A stretch of 64,000 bases of DNA from Kitasatospora sp. Root107 (GTDB taxonomy: Bacteria > Actinomycetota > Actinomycetes > Streptomycetales > Streptomycetaceae): the NCBI RefSeq assembly GCF_001424875.1, contig NZ_LMCT01000067.1, positions 306,880 to 370,879 of the forward strand. The letters are read 5' to 3'. A model generated the notes under the pieces. The model did no database searches. It saw only the letters and a list, made by a program, of their open reading frames with translations, and was not told the DNA's origin. This document shows, piece by piece, positions 7,530-18,700 of the stretch (positions are counted from its first letter, which is position 1; each line of letters opens with the position of its first letter). A program made the position numbers and the translations under genes.

Positions 7530-7883
7530 CTAGAGACTATTCGTCGGCCGAGATGCTTCGGGGCTGAACTGATGGTCCCATGAATACGGACACGGGGTGA
7601 TCTCTTCCGGCCATATCGAGGCAACCTCGACGCCGTCGACGATGGCGTCCAGAATATCCACCGCCTCAACTTCGACCAGGGCAACCCGTGCCATTCCGCC
7701 GGCCGCGTTGGCGTAGACCTTCTCCTCTCGCTTTCCGATTTCGATCGCGCGCAGTTTGGCGTCGTCGAAGTCGAGGGCACGCAGCAAGTACGACGAAATC
7801 CTGAGTGAAAGCGTCGGGTCATTATCCGAATAATGTGCAAACCGAAGCCTGCAGCTGAACCAGTCGCCATCGGGAGTGGTCAT
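7530..7883 (-). CDS. Putative immunity protein to the Rhs toxin
   Basis: ATG at 7883 lies 33 bp after the Rhs stop on the same strand, with GGAGG upstream; a TTG at 7922 overlapping the Rhs stop is a weaker alternative. The 117-residue product is cytosolic and acidic (DFDDAKLRAIEIGKREEKV, VEVEAVDILDAIVDGVEV) and has no signal peptide, as expected for a protein that neutralises a toxin inside the producer. Lower base bias and more A/T-ending codons than the neighbours suggest recent acquisition, typical for toxin-tip/immunity cassettes. The family is not recognised; the call rests on position. Confidence 0.65.
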   Translation of the reverse strand: MTTPDGDWFSCRLRFAHYSDNDPTLSLRISSYLLRALDFDDAKLRAIEIGKREEKVYANAAGGMARVALVEVEAVDILDAIVDGVEVASIWPEEITPCPYSWDHQFSPEASRPTNSL

Positions 7884-7915
7884 TTCTCGCTCGCCTCCAA
7901 TCGCGGTCTTCTCGC

Positions 7916-10900
7916 CTAGCAAATCTTGCCCTTGTAGTTGCTGTTGATGTCAAACCTGCCGTCGACAAGCATCTTCCTGGCCTGCGAGTCGCCGTCGGCC
8001 TTTGCGGCCTTCAGTGCATCTTCGATCGTCATGCCGAGATAGTCGTTTCCAAGCTTCTGCTTGACGCCACCCTTGCGGAATTTGGCGATGAAGTCGGACA
8101 CGGTCATGCTGCGATTCTGTACAGCGGGACTGTCGGCCGGCAGGTTGACCGATCGAGCGAACTTCTTGTCTGCGGCACTCGGTTCGGAACCGTCATTATG
8201 GACGAGGATCGGGATCTCACCGGCGAGCACATAATACGTGTGCAGGTCCTCGACGGTGAGGTTGTACATGTCCGCGGCACCCGGCACCACGGATACGGCA
8301 TGGACGTAGGCGTGAGCACCGGAGGGCGTTTCGAGGGCGTCGCCTTCGCGCAGGTTCCCCGCAGGTGTCCACGTCTTCTTCGTGTCGTCCCAGAAGGGGT
8401 GCCTGGCCGTCGTGTGGAGGACGGCGGTTCCGCCGTCCGGAGTGCTGACCGTGAGGTCGATCAGATCGTCGTCGTGGTTGACGAGCAGGGCTGTGACCTT
8501 GCCACTGCCGACGTGTTCGCCGGTCTCGGGGTCAGCTGAATCGACCCGGTCCCCGATGCGGATCTCAGCGATCGGCTTCGACGTGCCGCCGTCCAGCAGG
8601 ACCGGGGTTTCGGGTGAGAAGCTGCATGTCGCGCCCACTGCTCCCGCCGCGTCCGCCGCGGCGAGCTCGGTGCTCTCCGCGAGCTGGCGGCCGAAGAAGC
8701 CCCTCATCACCTGGCCCATCACGCCCGCACCGGCTACCGCGGCAGCGACTTCGGGTGCCATGGCACCGCCGGCCGCCGCGTCACCGATGGCTCCGACGAC
8801 CCCGACCCCACACGCCAGTACCGCTGCCGCACAGGCAGCTGCGGCGCTCGCGCCGGCTTCGACCGCGGCCACGGCCAGCACGGCGCCGGCCGCGACGACG
8901 ATGGTGCCCGCGATGGTCAGTCCGGCGACCTCGAGGAGATGCGGGTCGTAGATGTTCGGGTTGCCGTTGAACGGGTCGCTCTGGCACTCCTTGGTCGAGT
9001 GGCCGGTCATCTGGCAGAGGAAGTCCCAGCCGGCTTCGCTCTCCTGCGCCCACTCCAGGGCCTCGCCGATCGTGTAGGCCTGGGAGCCGTGGTAGTCGTA
9101 CCCCCTACCGGAGATGACCTTGTAGGTGTTGTTGTTGAGGGTGTGCCCGAGGGCGGAGGACCCCAGGAAGGTCTTGATCGTGTCGCTGCCGGTGTGAGTC
9201 CCTTGGGAAGGTGCGTCTGCCGGGGCCGGATTCTGGCCGTAGCCGTCGCACATGTCCTTGGGGCACAGGCCCGTCGGGTCGCTGAGGTTGACCGGGTCGT
9301 TGTTGCTGTACGCGTAGCCGTTCCACTGCTGCGGGTTGGCCGTGTCCAGCAGTGGGTCCGGGTTGAGGAAGCGGCCGGTGAGCGGTTGGTACTCGCGGGC
9401 GCCGAGGTGGGTGAGGCCGGTGGCATCGTCCTTGGTGCCGCCGACGAAGCCGTGGTCACCGGCCCAACCGGTGGGCTGGGTGCCGCGGGGGTTGCCGAAC
9501 GGGTCGGTGAGGCGGCGGCTCTCCGCGAGGGTGGTGGCGTCGAGGGCGAGCGTGCCGGTGCCGTGGTGGTCGGTGATCTGGTAGGTGGACTTGCCGCCCT
9601 GGCGGACCAGGGAGGTGCCGCCGGGGATCTGGTAGTAGCGAACGCCCGTGGGGGGAGTCTTGGCGACCGTGTCGTAGACCAGCTCGTCACCGCCGAGGGT
9701 GATGGTGGTCTTTCCCGGGTCCCGCCGGATGAGCTGGTTGCCGTTCGCGTCGTAGAGGTAGGTGGTGGTGGTGTTGGGGACGACCCACTTCTGCCCGGCG
9801 GGGACGGTCGTGCCGCAGTCGGCGAGCAGGACGTCGGTGCCGTTGGTGGTGACATCGCCGGGGACGGCGAGGCAGCGGTTGGCGGCGGCGTTGAGCAGGG
9901 TGCCGTCGGTGCGGGCGGTCCAGGTCTGGGCGGTGGTGCCGTCACAGGTCTGGAGCTGGATCGGCGAGGCCGCCGCCGTACCCATGGCGGTGAGGCACTT
10001 GCCGAAGGCCTTGAGGAGGTTGCCGGTGGTGGTGAGCTTCTGCCCGCCGCCGGTGTTGCAGGTGTAGATCTGGGCCGGGGTGCCGGCGGTCGAACTACCG
10101 CCCTGCGTCTCGAGGCACTTGCCGCCGATCCCGGTGATCTGCCCGGAGCGGGTGAGGGTGTTCAGCTTGCCCTCGACGTTCCAGGTCAGGTCGGTGGTCT
10201 TGTCGGCGGTGGTGTAGGTGGAGACGGTGTTGCCACCGGCGTCGTAGCGGTTGCTGTTGGTCGCCGTGGTGGTGCCGTTGACCTTGGTGGTGCCCACGTT
10301 CAGGGCGTGCGGACCACCGTTCCCGTTGCCGTTGTTCAGGGTCGCGGCGGCCGGGAAGGTCTGCGTGGTGACGGCGTCCTTGGTGGTGTCGCCGGCGAGG
10401 TCGTGCTGGGTGAGGCTGGTGCGGTTGCCGGTCAGGTCGTAGCCGTAGCTCTGCCAGTACGGGGCCGGGCCGCCGACGGTGGTGGTGGCCGGGGCCACCA
10501 CTCCGCTGGTGGGCGTGGAGTTGGTGCAGGAGCCGCGACCGCCGACGGTCGGCTGTGCGGCCTGGGTGAGGGTGCCGGTGTCGGACCATGCGGTGGTCAG
10601 CCGGCCGAGGTGGTCGTAGCCGAAGCACTGCAGGTCGGCGGCGGACGGGGTGTTGTCGGCGATGCCGCGGATCGCGGTGATCCGCCCCGAGGCGTTGTAG
10701 GTGTAGGTGTTCTGCTGGACCGCCCCGGTGCCGGCGGTCTGCTTGTCGACGAACTGCGACAGCTGACGGCCGGTGGACTCGTCGTAGGTGTTGGTGACGA
10801 CGATCTGGGTGCCCCACGGGTTCATCGTGGAGCGGATGTTGCGCCCGTAGGCGTCCCAGTCCGACGACAGGTCATAGGTCGTGGCGCTGCTGCCGAAGCT

Positions 10901-13900
10901 GCTCAGCGGGCCGTTGACGTCGTAGGTGTAGTTGACGGTCTCACCGGCGATGTCGCCGACCGCCGAGCGGTTGTCGGCCTTGAGCGCGTCGGTGATCGGG
11001 TCGTAGGCCGCCTGGTAGGTGTAGGTGAACGGGGTCGTGCCCTGCCCGACCTCGCTGCCCGGGACGGTGACGGTCGTCTTGGTCGGGTGGTACGCGGTGT
11101 CGTACGCCAGCACCGAACTGGTGTACGCCGCACCGGAGCTGCCGCCGACGTACCGGGTGGAGGTGCTGGGCTGTCCCTTGAGGATCGTGTCGTAGGTGAA
11201 GGCGGTCAGCTGGTTGGACGAGCTGACGGTGCCGGAGTAGGAACCGGTCGCCCGGCCGAGCAGGTCGTAGGTGTAGGCGATGGTCTGGCCACGCCCGTTG
11301 GTGGTGGAGGCCAGGCGTCCGGCCGGGTCGTACGTCTTGGCGTTGGTACCGGTGTCCGGGTCGACCGAGCTGGTCTCCCGGCCGCGCACGTCGTAGCCGT
11401 AGGTCCAGGTGTTGCCGGCCGCGTCCTTGTGCGTGGCCAGCTGACCGTTGGGCGTGTAGGTGTACGTCGTCGCGTCCGCGTCCGCCGGGTTTCCGGTGGC
11501 GGTGGGCGTCCGGTACTGCCACAGCTGAGAGGTGCGCCCACGTGCGTCGGTGACCGTCGAGGTGGCGGTGCTGCCGGTGGGCGGGGTCACGTCCGTGCGG
11601 TCCGCACCGGGGTACGCGGTCGTGGCGCTGCTCTGGACCACGCCGTAGGCCACGAACTCGGTGGTCACCGGGCGGCCGAGCCCGTCGTACACGGTGTGGG
11701 ACTGGGCCGGGACCTGCTGGGTGCTGGTCTGGTACAGCGTCGCGCTGGGCGCGGCGTCGTTGTTGTACCAGCCGGCGTTGGCCCGGACGACCCGCCCCTG
11801 GGAGTCGTAGACCGTATCCGTGATCAGCCGGCCGGTGTAGGCGGAGTGTGCCGGGCTGGACTGGGTCTGCACGGTCCGGCCCGTGCCGTCCATGATCTGG
11901 ATGCTGACGCCGTAGGACCCGTTCGGGCGGAGCATGGAGGTGGTGACCGTCGGCGGGACGGCAATGCCGTTGACGATGCCGGGCGTCGAGTACGCGAAGG
12001 TCTGGTTCGCACTCAGAGTGGTGGCCCGGCCGGGCATCCAGACGCTGGTCAGCCGGCCCAGCGCGTCGTAGGCCTCGGTGACCGTACGGCCGTTGGAGTC
12101 GGTGGCGGTCAGCGGTTGGGCACGGGCCGAGTCCAGGGTGGTGCTCGTGGTGCGCCCCGTGAGGACGTCGCTCGCGCCGGCCGGGGCCGGGGTGACGACC
12201 GTCATGCCGGTGGGCAGTTCGCCGGGCTTGGGTGCCGTGAAGGCCGTGGTGACGGTGGCGCCGGACAGGTGGGCGTTGTCGGTGGAGTTGGGGTCGGTGG
12301 TGCCGGCGAGGCGGCCGTAACCGTCGTAGGCGGCCGTCGTGGCACTGAACTGCGGTGTGCCGCCGGTGTCGAAGTGATCGAGTGTCAGCGCGGAGCTCGG
12401 ATCGTGCTTCGTTCCCAACTGTCCGACGGCCAGGCCGTCGTACGACATCTGGGACCAGGCAGTGGTGTTGGCGGCGGTCGGCGTGACGGTGCACGCGTTG
12501 GCGCCGTTCACCGCGATCACCTCGGAGGGCAGCGCCAGCACCTGCGGGTCGGTGCCCGCCGCGTAGGCGGTGCGGGTGCAGATGTCCGGCAGGCCGTCCG
12601 CGCTGCTCAGCGAGGTGGTGGTGCGGTTGCCGTGTGCCGAGTCGCTGGTCATGGTGCTGCTGCTGGTCCGCCAGGTGGCGTCCGCCTTCAGCGACTTCGA
12701 GACGGCGGTCGCGCTGGTGGCCGCGTACCGGGCGATGAGCTTGGGCAGGGTGCCTTGGTTGTGGGTGGCCGTGGTCACCGGAGTGCTGCTGGTGTTGACC
12801 GTGTAGGCGGTGATGGCGCCGCCGGCCTGGCTGTAGGTGTCGCTCTCCAGGACCTGGCCGGCGAGCCAGTCGGAGTCGGTGACCTGGCCGCTCATCGGGC
12901 CCGCGACCTTGACGCTGCGGGTACCGGTCGAGGTGAGGTCACCGTCCATGCCCTGGTAGAAGACGTTGGTCGTCTGGGACTTGGGCCCGTCATTGCCGCT
13001 GCCCGCGACCGTCGTGACGGACGCGTAGCCGCGGAACTGGTCCCACGTACGGTTGATGTCCTCGGTCAACGGGGAGTTGTTGCGGTGCCAGGCGGCGTTC
13101 CCGTACGAGTAGGCCGTGGTCACCGGAACCGCGCCCGGGGTGTTCGGGTTGGCGGTGACCGTGTTCACCGGGTAGCGCAGGAACCAGTCGTCGACCGGCG
13201 GGGCGTCCGGCTGCTCCGTCGGCGGGTGCCACTTGACGTTGTAGCAGGACAGCGTGTCGGTGTCGGCGGAGGCCGGCATGACGTTGTTGACCCGGGAGCA
13301 GGCGGCGGGCTTGTAGTCGACGCCGATGGTGGCACCGGTCTCGGTGGTGATCAGCTGGATGCGCGGCCGGTTGAACGCCGGGCGGGACGGGACGAGGTTC
13401 GTACCGTCGACCCGGTTGGGCAGCAGCATCGAGGTGAACGACACCGGCGGCAGGGTCACCGGGGTCGCCGAGGCCTGGGTGTCACTGCCGGTGCGGGTGA
13501 CCGAGGCGAGCCAGGGCACCTTGGTGTTCTCGGTGGGGTTCTGGACGTTGATGAACTCGTGGTTGAGCGCGTAGGAGTCCACGTTCTGGTAGGCGCCGTT
13601 GAACCGGACCTGGGTGGTGATGTTGGTCAGCCACTTGGTGGACCAGAACGTCGGGCCGTAGTTGGTGCAGGTCCCGGTGGAGGCGCACTGCTGGTCCAAC
13701 GGCACGTCAGGCCAGTTGGCGGCGTTCGCGGCGGTGCGGTTGGCCGGGTCGCAGGCGCTGGTCGAGGTGACGCAGCGTTCGGCCGTGGTGAAGACGATCT
13801 TCGAGGCCGGGTTGTACGCGCCGTTGGCGGTCAGCTGGTCGGACAGCAGCTGGCCGTAGCCTATGGAGGACAGCACACCGGAGCGGGTGTAGGAGGTGTT

Positions 13901-15550
13901 GGTGCCGGTGCCGTTGTTCTGGCCGCCGCCCCGGGAGTAGTGGTTCGTCTCGGGGGTGTACGTGTAGGTGGTCAGGTTGCCGTGCGGGTCCACGATGAAG
14001 TCGAGGTTCCACCGCCACGCCGTCTGGCACCAGGAGGCCTTGCCCTTGGCCGAGTCGTAGCAGGGGTCGCCGCTGTTGGGCGAGTACACCGGCACGGTCC
14101 ACGCCGAGCCGCTGTCCGCGCCCTTGGTGGTGGGGTTGCCGCTCGCGTCGGGCAGGTGGTTCAGACCGAAGTAGTAGACGGTGCCGGTGGTGTCGGTGAC
14201 CTTGATGTACGAGCCGTTCCAGGTCCCGTTGGTCGCACCCGTCAGGAACTGCACCTTCGAGCCGTCGTCACCCTTGATCCGCCAGGTGCAGTTGGACTGC
14301 TCGGTGGTGCCGGGGGCGCCGGCCTGGCAGCTGGTGTCGTCCTGCACCAGCTCGCCGGAGTGTCCGGCCAGCGAGAGCGTCAGGTTCGCGCCGGCCCAGC
14401 ACTGGTCACCCGAGTTGGTGATCCCGCCCTTCGAACACGGCTTGTGGGCGCGCTCCACGAAGCCCGCGCCGTAGTCCCAGCCGTCCCCGATCCACGAGGC
14501 CTGGGAGTTCGTGGAGGAGGTCCTGCCCTCCACCGACGAGGAGTCGTAGGAGAGCCCGACCTGCGGCACGGCGCCGCCCAGGGTCGGCGGCGCCTGAACC
14601 GGGTACGAGTAGGTGAACGCGCCCGAGGTGCTGCCGGCCGCCCAGGCCTGCGACGGGTTCAGCGAGGTCGCCGAGTACGTACCGGCGCCGCTGGACGAGC
14701 CGGAGACCACGCCGACCGTGGTCGAGGTGGTGGACGTGTCGGAGGTGAGTGCCTGGATGCTCGTGCGCGCCGTGCCGTCGTTGGCCGGGAGCGTCACATC
14801 AGCGACGAGCTTCTTCGTCGACGGGTCGTAGTGCGAGGGCAGCGGTGTCTGCTTCAGGCAGCCGGCCACCTGCGGTGCCGTCAGGGAGCAGTCCGGCAGC
14901 AGCACCAGACGCGCACGCGAGGCCCAGTTCGCGCCGTACATGGTGTCCAGGTCGGATGTGTCGATCCCCAGCCGGACCGGACCGGCGTCGCCCTGGCCTT
15001 CGCGGGAGAGCGTCACCGCCAGGCCGGATATACCCGCAGCCGTGGTGGCCTTGGAATCCGCCACCGTGACCTGAACCGTCTGGCCGGCCGCGGAGGAGCC
15101 CGCCAGCGGCGCCAGTGATACGGGCAGCCCGGCCGCGGCGGTCTCCGAACCCGCTTCCGAGGTCTTCCCGGCCGCCATCGACTGCACGGCGGGCGCGGCT
15201 CCCAGTTGCACGCTCGCGTGGCCGTGCGGAGTCAGATGCCGCAACTGCGGCGGCTGCCATTTCGCCGGCACCGGATGCGTCGGCTTCGCCGCCGGAACAG
15301 CGGCGACGTCCTTTCCCTTTACCGACGCGGTCTTCGGCAGTGCCGTATTCGACGGCGTCCATTTCCGCGAGTAGTCCGGCCCGGCCGCGGCAGCCACTGA
15401 CACCGGTGCCAGCATCGCCCCGATCACAGCCGCGGCGATGACTGTCGCCAGCCGTCGCCTCCCCCGCCGATAGGTGCTTGGTGAAGCACCCGCGTTCCCC
15501 AACAGCAACACTGAGTAACCCCCAGCCGACCGGGCATCCGCCCGGTTCAA
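7916..15550 (-). CDS. Secreted Rhs-repeat polymorphic toxin with ricin lectin, HINT domain and novel tip
   Basis: A 2,544-codon polymorphic toxin. The frame begins at TTG 15550; a GTG at 15511 with GGGGG 7 nt upstream may be the true start. An N-terminal RRGRRRLATVIAAAVIGAML segment is an export signal. Hundreds of residues of YD/RHS repeats (TYDPAGRL, YTYDLLGRAT) build a cocoon. A ricin-type lectin with QxW-like repeats (GKCLETQGG, AQTWTARTDG) is inserted near residues 1870-2010. The Rhs core end reads LTHLGAREYQPLTGRFLNPD...DPTGL, followed by long Ala-rich hydrophobic helices. A HINT autoprotease starts at C2309 (CSFSPETPVLL) and ends VHND near 2453. The last 91 residues (coding 7919-8191) are the presumed toxin, of no known family, ending KGKIC. 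The putative immunity gene lies directly downstream. Confidence 0.9.
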   Translation of the reverse strand: MNRADARSAGGYSVLLLGNAGASPSTYRRGRRRLATVIAAAVIGAMLAPVSVAAAAGPDYSRKWTPSNTALPKTASVKGKDVAAVPAAKPTHPVPAKWQPPQLRHLTPHGHASVQLGAAPAVQSMAAGKTSEAGSETAAAGLPVSLAPLAGSSAAGQTVQVTVADSKATTAAGISGLAVTLSREGQGDAGPVRLGIDTSDLDTMYGANWASRARLVLLPDCSLTAPQVAGCLKQTPLPSHYDPSTKKLVADVTLPANDGTARTSIQALTSDTSTTSTTVGVVSGSSSGAGTYSATSLNPSQAWAAGSTSGAFTYSYPVQAPPTLGGAVPQVGLSYDSSSVEGRTSSTNSQASWIGDGWDYGAGFVERAHKPCSKGGITNSGDQCWAGANLTLSLAGHSGELVQDDTSCQAGAPGTTEQSNCTWRIKGDDGSKVQFLTGATNGTWNGSYIKVTDTTGTVYYFGLNHLPDASGNPTTKGADSGSAWTVPVYSPNSGDPCYDSAKGKASWCQTAWRWNLDFIVDPHGNLTTYTYTPETNHYSRGGGQNNGTGTNTSYTRSGVLSSIGYGQLLSDQLTANGAYNPASKIVFTTAERCVTSTSACDPANRTAANAANWPDVPLDQQCASTGTCTNYGPTFWSTKWLTNITTQVRFNGAYQNVDSYALNHEFINVQNPTENTKVPWLASVTRTGSDTQASATPVTLPPVSFTSMLLPNRVDGTNLVPSRPAFNRPRIQLITTETGATIGVDYKPAACSRVNNVMPASADTDTLSCYNVKWHPPTEQPDAPPVDDWFLRYPVNTVTANPNTPGAVPVTTAYSYGNAAWHRNNSPLTEDINRTWDQFRGYASVTTVAGSGNDGPKSQTTNVFYQGMDGDLTSTGTRSVKVAGPMSGQVTDSDWLAGQVLESDTYSQAGGAITAYTVNTSSTPVTTATHNQGTLPKLIARYAATSATAVSKSLKADATWRTSSSTMTSDSAHGNRTTTSLSSADGLPDICTRTAYAAGTDPQVLALPSEVIAVNGANACTVTPTAANTTAWSQMSYDGLAVGQLGTKHDPSSALTLDHFDTGGTPQFSATTAAYDGYGRLAGTTDPNSTDNAHLSGATVTTAFTAPKPGELPTGMTVVTPAPAGASDVLTGRTTSTTLDSARAQPLTATDSNGRTVTEAYDALGRLTSVWMPGRATTLSANQTFAYSTPGIVNGIAVPPTVTTSMLRPNGSYGVSIQIMDGTGRTVQTQSSPAHSAYTGRLITDTVYDSQGRVVRANAGWYNNDAAPSATLYQTSTQQVPAQSHTVYDGLGRPVTTEFVAYGVVQSSATTAYPGADRTDVTPPTGSTATSTVTDARGRTSQLWQYRTPTATGNPADADATTYTYTPNGQLATHKDAAGNTWTYGYDVRGRETSSVDPDTGTNAKTYDPAGRLASTTNGRGQTIAYTYDLLGRATGSYSGTVSSSNQLTAFTYDTILKGQPSTSTRYVGGSSGAAYTSSVLAYDTAYHPTKTTVTVPGSEVGQGTTPFTYTYQAAYDPITDALKADNRSAVGDIAGETVNYTYDVNGPLSSFGSSATTYDLSSDWDAYGRNIRSTMNPWGTQIVVTNTYDESTGRQLSQFVDKQTAGTGAVQQNTYTYNASGRITAIRGIADNTPSAADLQCFGYDHLGRLTTAWSDTGTLTQAAQPTVGGRGSCTNSTPTSGVVAPATTTVGGPAPYWQSYGYDLTGNRTSLTQHDLAGDTTKDAVTTQTFPAAATLNNGNGNGGPHALNVGTTKVNGTTTATNSNRYDAGGNTVSTYTTADKTTDLTWNVEGKLNTLTRSGQITGIGGKCLETQGGSSTAGTPAQIYTCNTGGGQKLTTTGNLLKAFGKCLTAMGTAAASPIQLQTCDGTTAQTWTARTDGTLLNAAANRCLAVPGDVTTNGTDVLLADCGTTVPAGQKWVVPNTTTTYLYDANGNQLIRRDPGKTTITLGGDELVYDTVAKTPPTGVRYYQIPGGTSLVRQGGKSTYQITDHHGTGTLALDATTLAESRRLTDPFGNPRGTQPTGWAGDHGFVGGTKDDATGLTHLGAREYQPLTGRFLNPDPLLDTANPQQWNGYAYSNNDPVNLSDPTGLCPKDMCDGYGQNPAPADAPSQGTHTGSDTIKTFLGSSALGHTLNNNTYKVISGRGYDYHGSQAYTIGEALEWAQESEAGWDFLCQMTGHSTKECQSDPFNGNPNIYDPHLLEVAGLTIAGTIVVAAGAVLAVAAVEAGASAAAACAAAVLACGVGVVGAIGDAAAGGAMAPEVAAAVAGAGVMGQVMRGFFGRQLAESTELAAADAAGAVGATCSFSPETPVLLDGGTSKPIAEIRIGDRVDSADPETGEHVGSGKVTALLVNHDDDLIDLTVSTPDGGTAVLHTTARHPFWDDTKKTWTPAGNLREGDALETPSGAHAYVHAVSVVPGAADMYNLTVEDLHTYYVLAGEIPILVHNDGSEPSAADKKFARSVNLPADSPAVQNRSMTVSDFIAKFRKGGVKQKLGNDYLGMTIEDALKAAKADGDSQARKMLVDGRFDINSNYKGKIC

Positions 15551-15784
15551 GATCCCGACATAGAACGCGCGGAGCTTACTCGCGGCTTATAAGACCAGGT
15601 CAATGGCTGGAGCCAGGCTTTTCGGGGGTGAGGTATCTCACAGTATTCGCAAAGTGGGAGTGCCTGTTGCAATTCGGACAGCGGTCCGAAATTCACATTG
15701 CGTGTGCATGTCGTGCCCGGGAGCATGCTGTCGACCTCCGTGTCTTGAGCATCGAGGCTTCTCCACATATGCAGGGGACTTCAC

Positions 15785-18700
15785 TTGAACAGACGTCGTC
15801 GTCACGGTGCGCCATCTCGCGCCCTGACCGTCGCTGCGGCCTTCACCGTCGCCGCCTCTCTGGCAGGCCCGGCGGCCTTTGCCGACTCGGTATCGCCTCT
15901 TCCATCGCGGAGCGCCGTCGCGGAAGTTGACGCGCAGCGTACGCAGGAGCGTCCGCCGGCCGATGATGCCGACCGTGCGATCGCCAAGGCGAAGGCGACC
16001 GGGCAGCGGGTGGCGGTCGATTCGTTGACCACCGAGTTCAGCGAGACGGTGGCGACGCCCGAGGGGCATCTGGCACTGACCAGCCACCCGGATCAGCAGC
16101 GGGTCAGGCGCGACGGCTCATGGGTCGTGCTGAACGCGGACCTGGCCGCGAACGCGGACGGTTCCTTCTCGCCGAAGGCGGCGGCCGGGAGCCTCGTCCT
16201 GTCCAAGGGCGGCGTAGGCCCGCTGGCCACCATGACCAGCGCGGACGGCAAGAAGCTCGCGCTCGACGCGCCGTTCGGCCTGCCCGCTCCCACCGTCAGC
16301 GGCGACAGCCTGCTCTACCCCTCCGTCGCCCCGGACATCGACCTGAAGGTCACCGCCACCAAGCTGGGCGGCCTGACCACCGTCCTGGTCGTCAAGACCC
16401 AGGCCGCTGCCGCGAATCCGGTCCTCAAGACCCTGCACTTCGACACGGTCGCCGACGGTGTCACCGTCAACAGCGACGAGGCCGGCAACATCACCGCCAC
16501 CGCCGCCGACGGCAAGCCCCGGTGGATCGCCCCCACCCCCCAGATGTGGGACAGCTCCACCGGTGCGGCCGCCGCACCCCGGGCCAAGGCCCTGGCGCAG
16601 GCATCGCCGGGCACCTCCAACGCCTCTGACAAGGCGTCCGGCATCAGCACCACCGCCGGCCCCGGTGCCGCGTCCAAGGTTGCCAGGATGCCCGCCAGGA
16701 CCAACGGCAAGGGCATCGACCTGACCCCCAGTCAGGACCTGCTCGCACACGGCACCGCGCCGTACTTCATCGACCCCGCCTGGGTGCCGTGGAGCACGTC
16801 GGCGAACGGCTGGACCTGGATCCAGTCCGCCTACCCCGGCACCTCCAACTGGAACCGCACCGGCGGCAACGACTCCGACCACCCCGGCGTCGGCATCTGC
16901 GCGTACTACCCCAACGGCGGCAGTTGCTCGCCCTCGGACACGTACCGCACCTTCTACCAGTTCAACACCAGCCCGCTGCGTGGCGCGGTCTTCCACTACG
17001 CGACCATGAACATGCAGGAGTACGTCTCCGCGGACTGGTCCTGCACCAACAACTACCCGCTGGACCTGTACGTCACCAGTGCCATCAGCAGCGGCACGAC
17101 CTGGAGCAACCAGCCCTGGCAGGTGGGTAGTTCGCTCGGCCGGCAGTGGGTCGGCGGCTCCGGCCACACCAACTGCTACAACAACGTGCCCTTCAGCTAC
17201 AACATCACCGGCACCCTCCAGTCGTACGGCGCCGACCACGACACGCTGACCTTCGGCCTCTACGGCGACGAGAGCAACCAGTACGCCTTCAAGCGGTTCA
17301 TCTACCAGCCCTCGCTCTACGTCGAGTACGACCGCGCCCCCAACACCCCCACCAACCCTGCCGTTTCACCGGCACCGAAGTTCGTGAGCCCCTCGCAGAC
17401 CTACCAGGCCTGCGACAACAGCGGTGCGGGCTCCTGGGGTTGGCTCGGCGCCGGCAGCGACCAGAGCGGTGCGGTCACCCTCAACGCCAATGTCTCCAGC
17501 CCCACCCAGGGTCAGCTGTACTCCTGGTCGCACATCTGGGACTACAGCCTCTCCGGCAGCCCTGACGTCGACTCCGGCTACTCCCCGCTGGTGGGCAACG
17601 GCTCCAACGCGCCGTTCACCGTCAAGGCCGGTGCGATCAAGGACGGCCACGCCTACGGCTTCAGCATCATGGCCTCCGACCAGCTGCCCGGCACCCCGTG
17701 GTCGGGCGCGACCTCGACCTGCCACTTCCGGGTCGACACCACCCCGCCGGTCATGACCTTCCCGGACACCGTCAGCGACCCGACGAAGCAGTTCCCGCCC
17801 TCCGGCAACGGTCAGACCCCGCAGATCTACGCCGGCCAGACCGGCGCGGTCCCGATCACCGCCGCCGACCCCAACCCGTCCGGTCTGAACACCTCCGGCC
17901 TCGCCTGCCTGCGCTGGAGCTGGGACCCGCAGCTGGCCGGCGCCGCCTGGCAGTGCGGTGCCGCGATGCCGACGGGTGGTCAGATTCCCGGCATCACCCC
18001 CGGCCACTGGGGCACCAACATCCTCTACACGCAGGCCGAGGACAACGCGGGCAACCTCTCGCCGATCGCCCCGTACGCGTTCTACGTCCCGTGGAACCCC
18101 AACGGTCCGGCGCCGGTCTTCGGTGACGTCACCGGCGACAGCGTCCCCGACATCCTGGCCGCGGACAGCGGCGGCAACCTGCGGGCCTACACCGTCCCCG
18201 GCAACCCGATGGCGAAGGCTCCCGCGACCGTCCTCGCCGCCACCCAGGCCAACACGCCGGCTTCCCCGGTCAGTGACTCCTGGGCCAACTACCAGCTCAC
18301 CCACCGGGGGAGCCTGAGCGGTGGCAAGAACGTCGACGACCTGATCGTCCACAAGCCCGGCGCCGCGAGCCTCTACTTCTACAAGAACCCGGGCAACACC
18401 TACGTCCCCGGCACCTTCGACAGCCACAGCCTGCTGGAGAAGCCCGCCTGCGACCCGGCCCTGGCCGACTGCACCGGTTACGCGGCCGACTGGTCCACCA
18501 CCCTGCAGATCGCGGCCAGCGGCGACCCCCTCACCACCGATCTCGACACCAGCAAGCACTTCCAGAACCGCACCGGTCTGTTCACCGTCGAGACCGCCCC
18601 CGACGGCAACGGCGCGCTCTGGTACTACCCCGAGATCAGCGACGCCGTCTTCGGTGCACCGATCAAGCTGACCACCACCGGCTGGAAGAACTGGGAGCTC

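Noticed and set aside
8939..15118. A very long open frame on the plus strand opposite the Rhs gene
   Set aside because: It is an antisense shadow caused by high GC content; its translation is Gly/Val/Arg-rich and has no domains, while the reverse strand encodes clear Rhs repeats.
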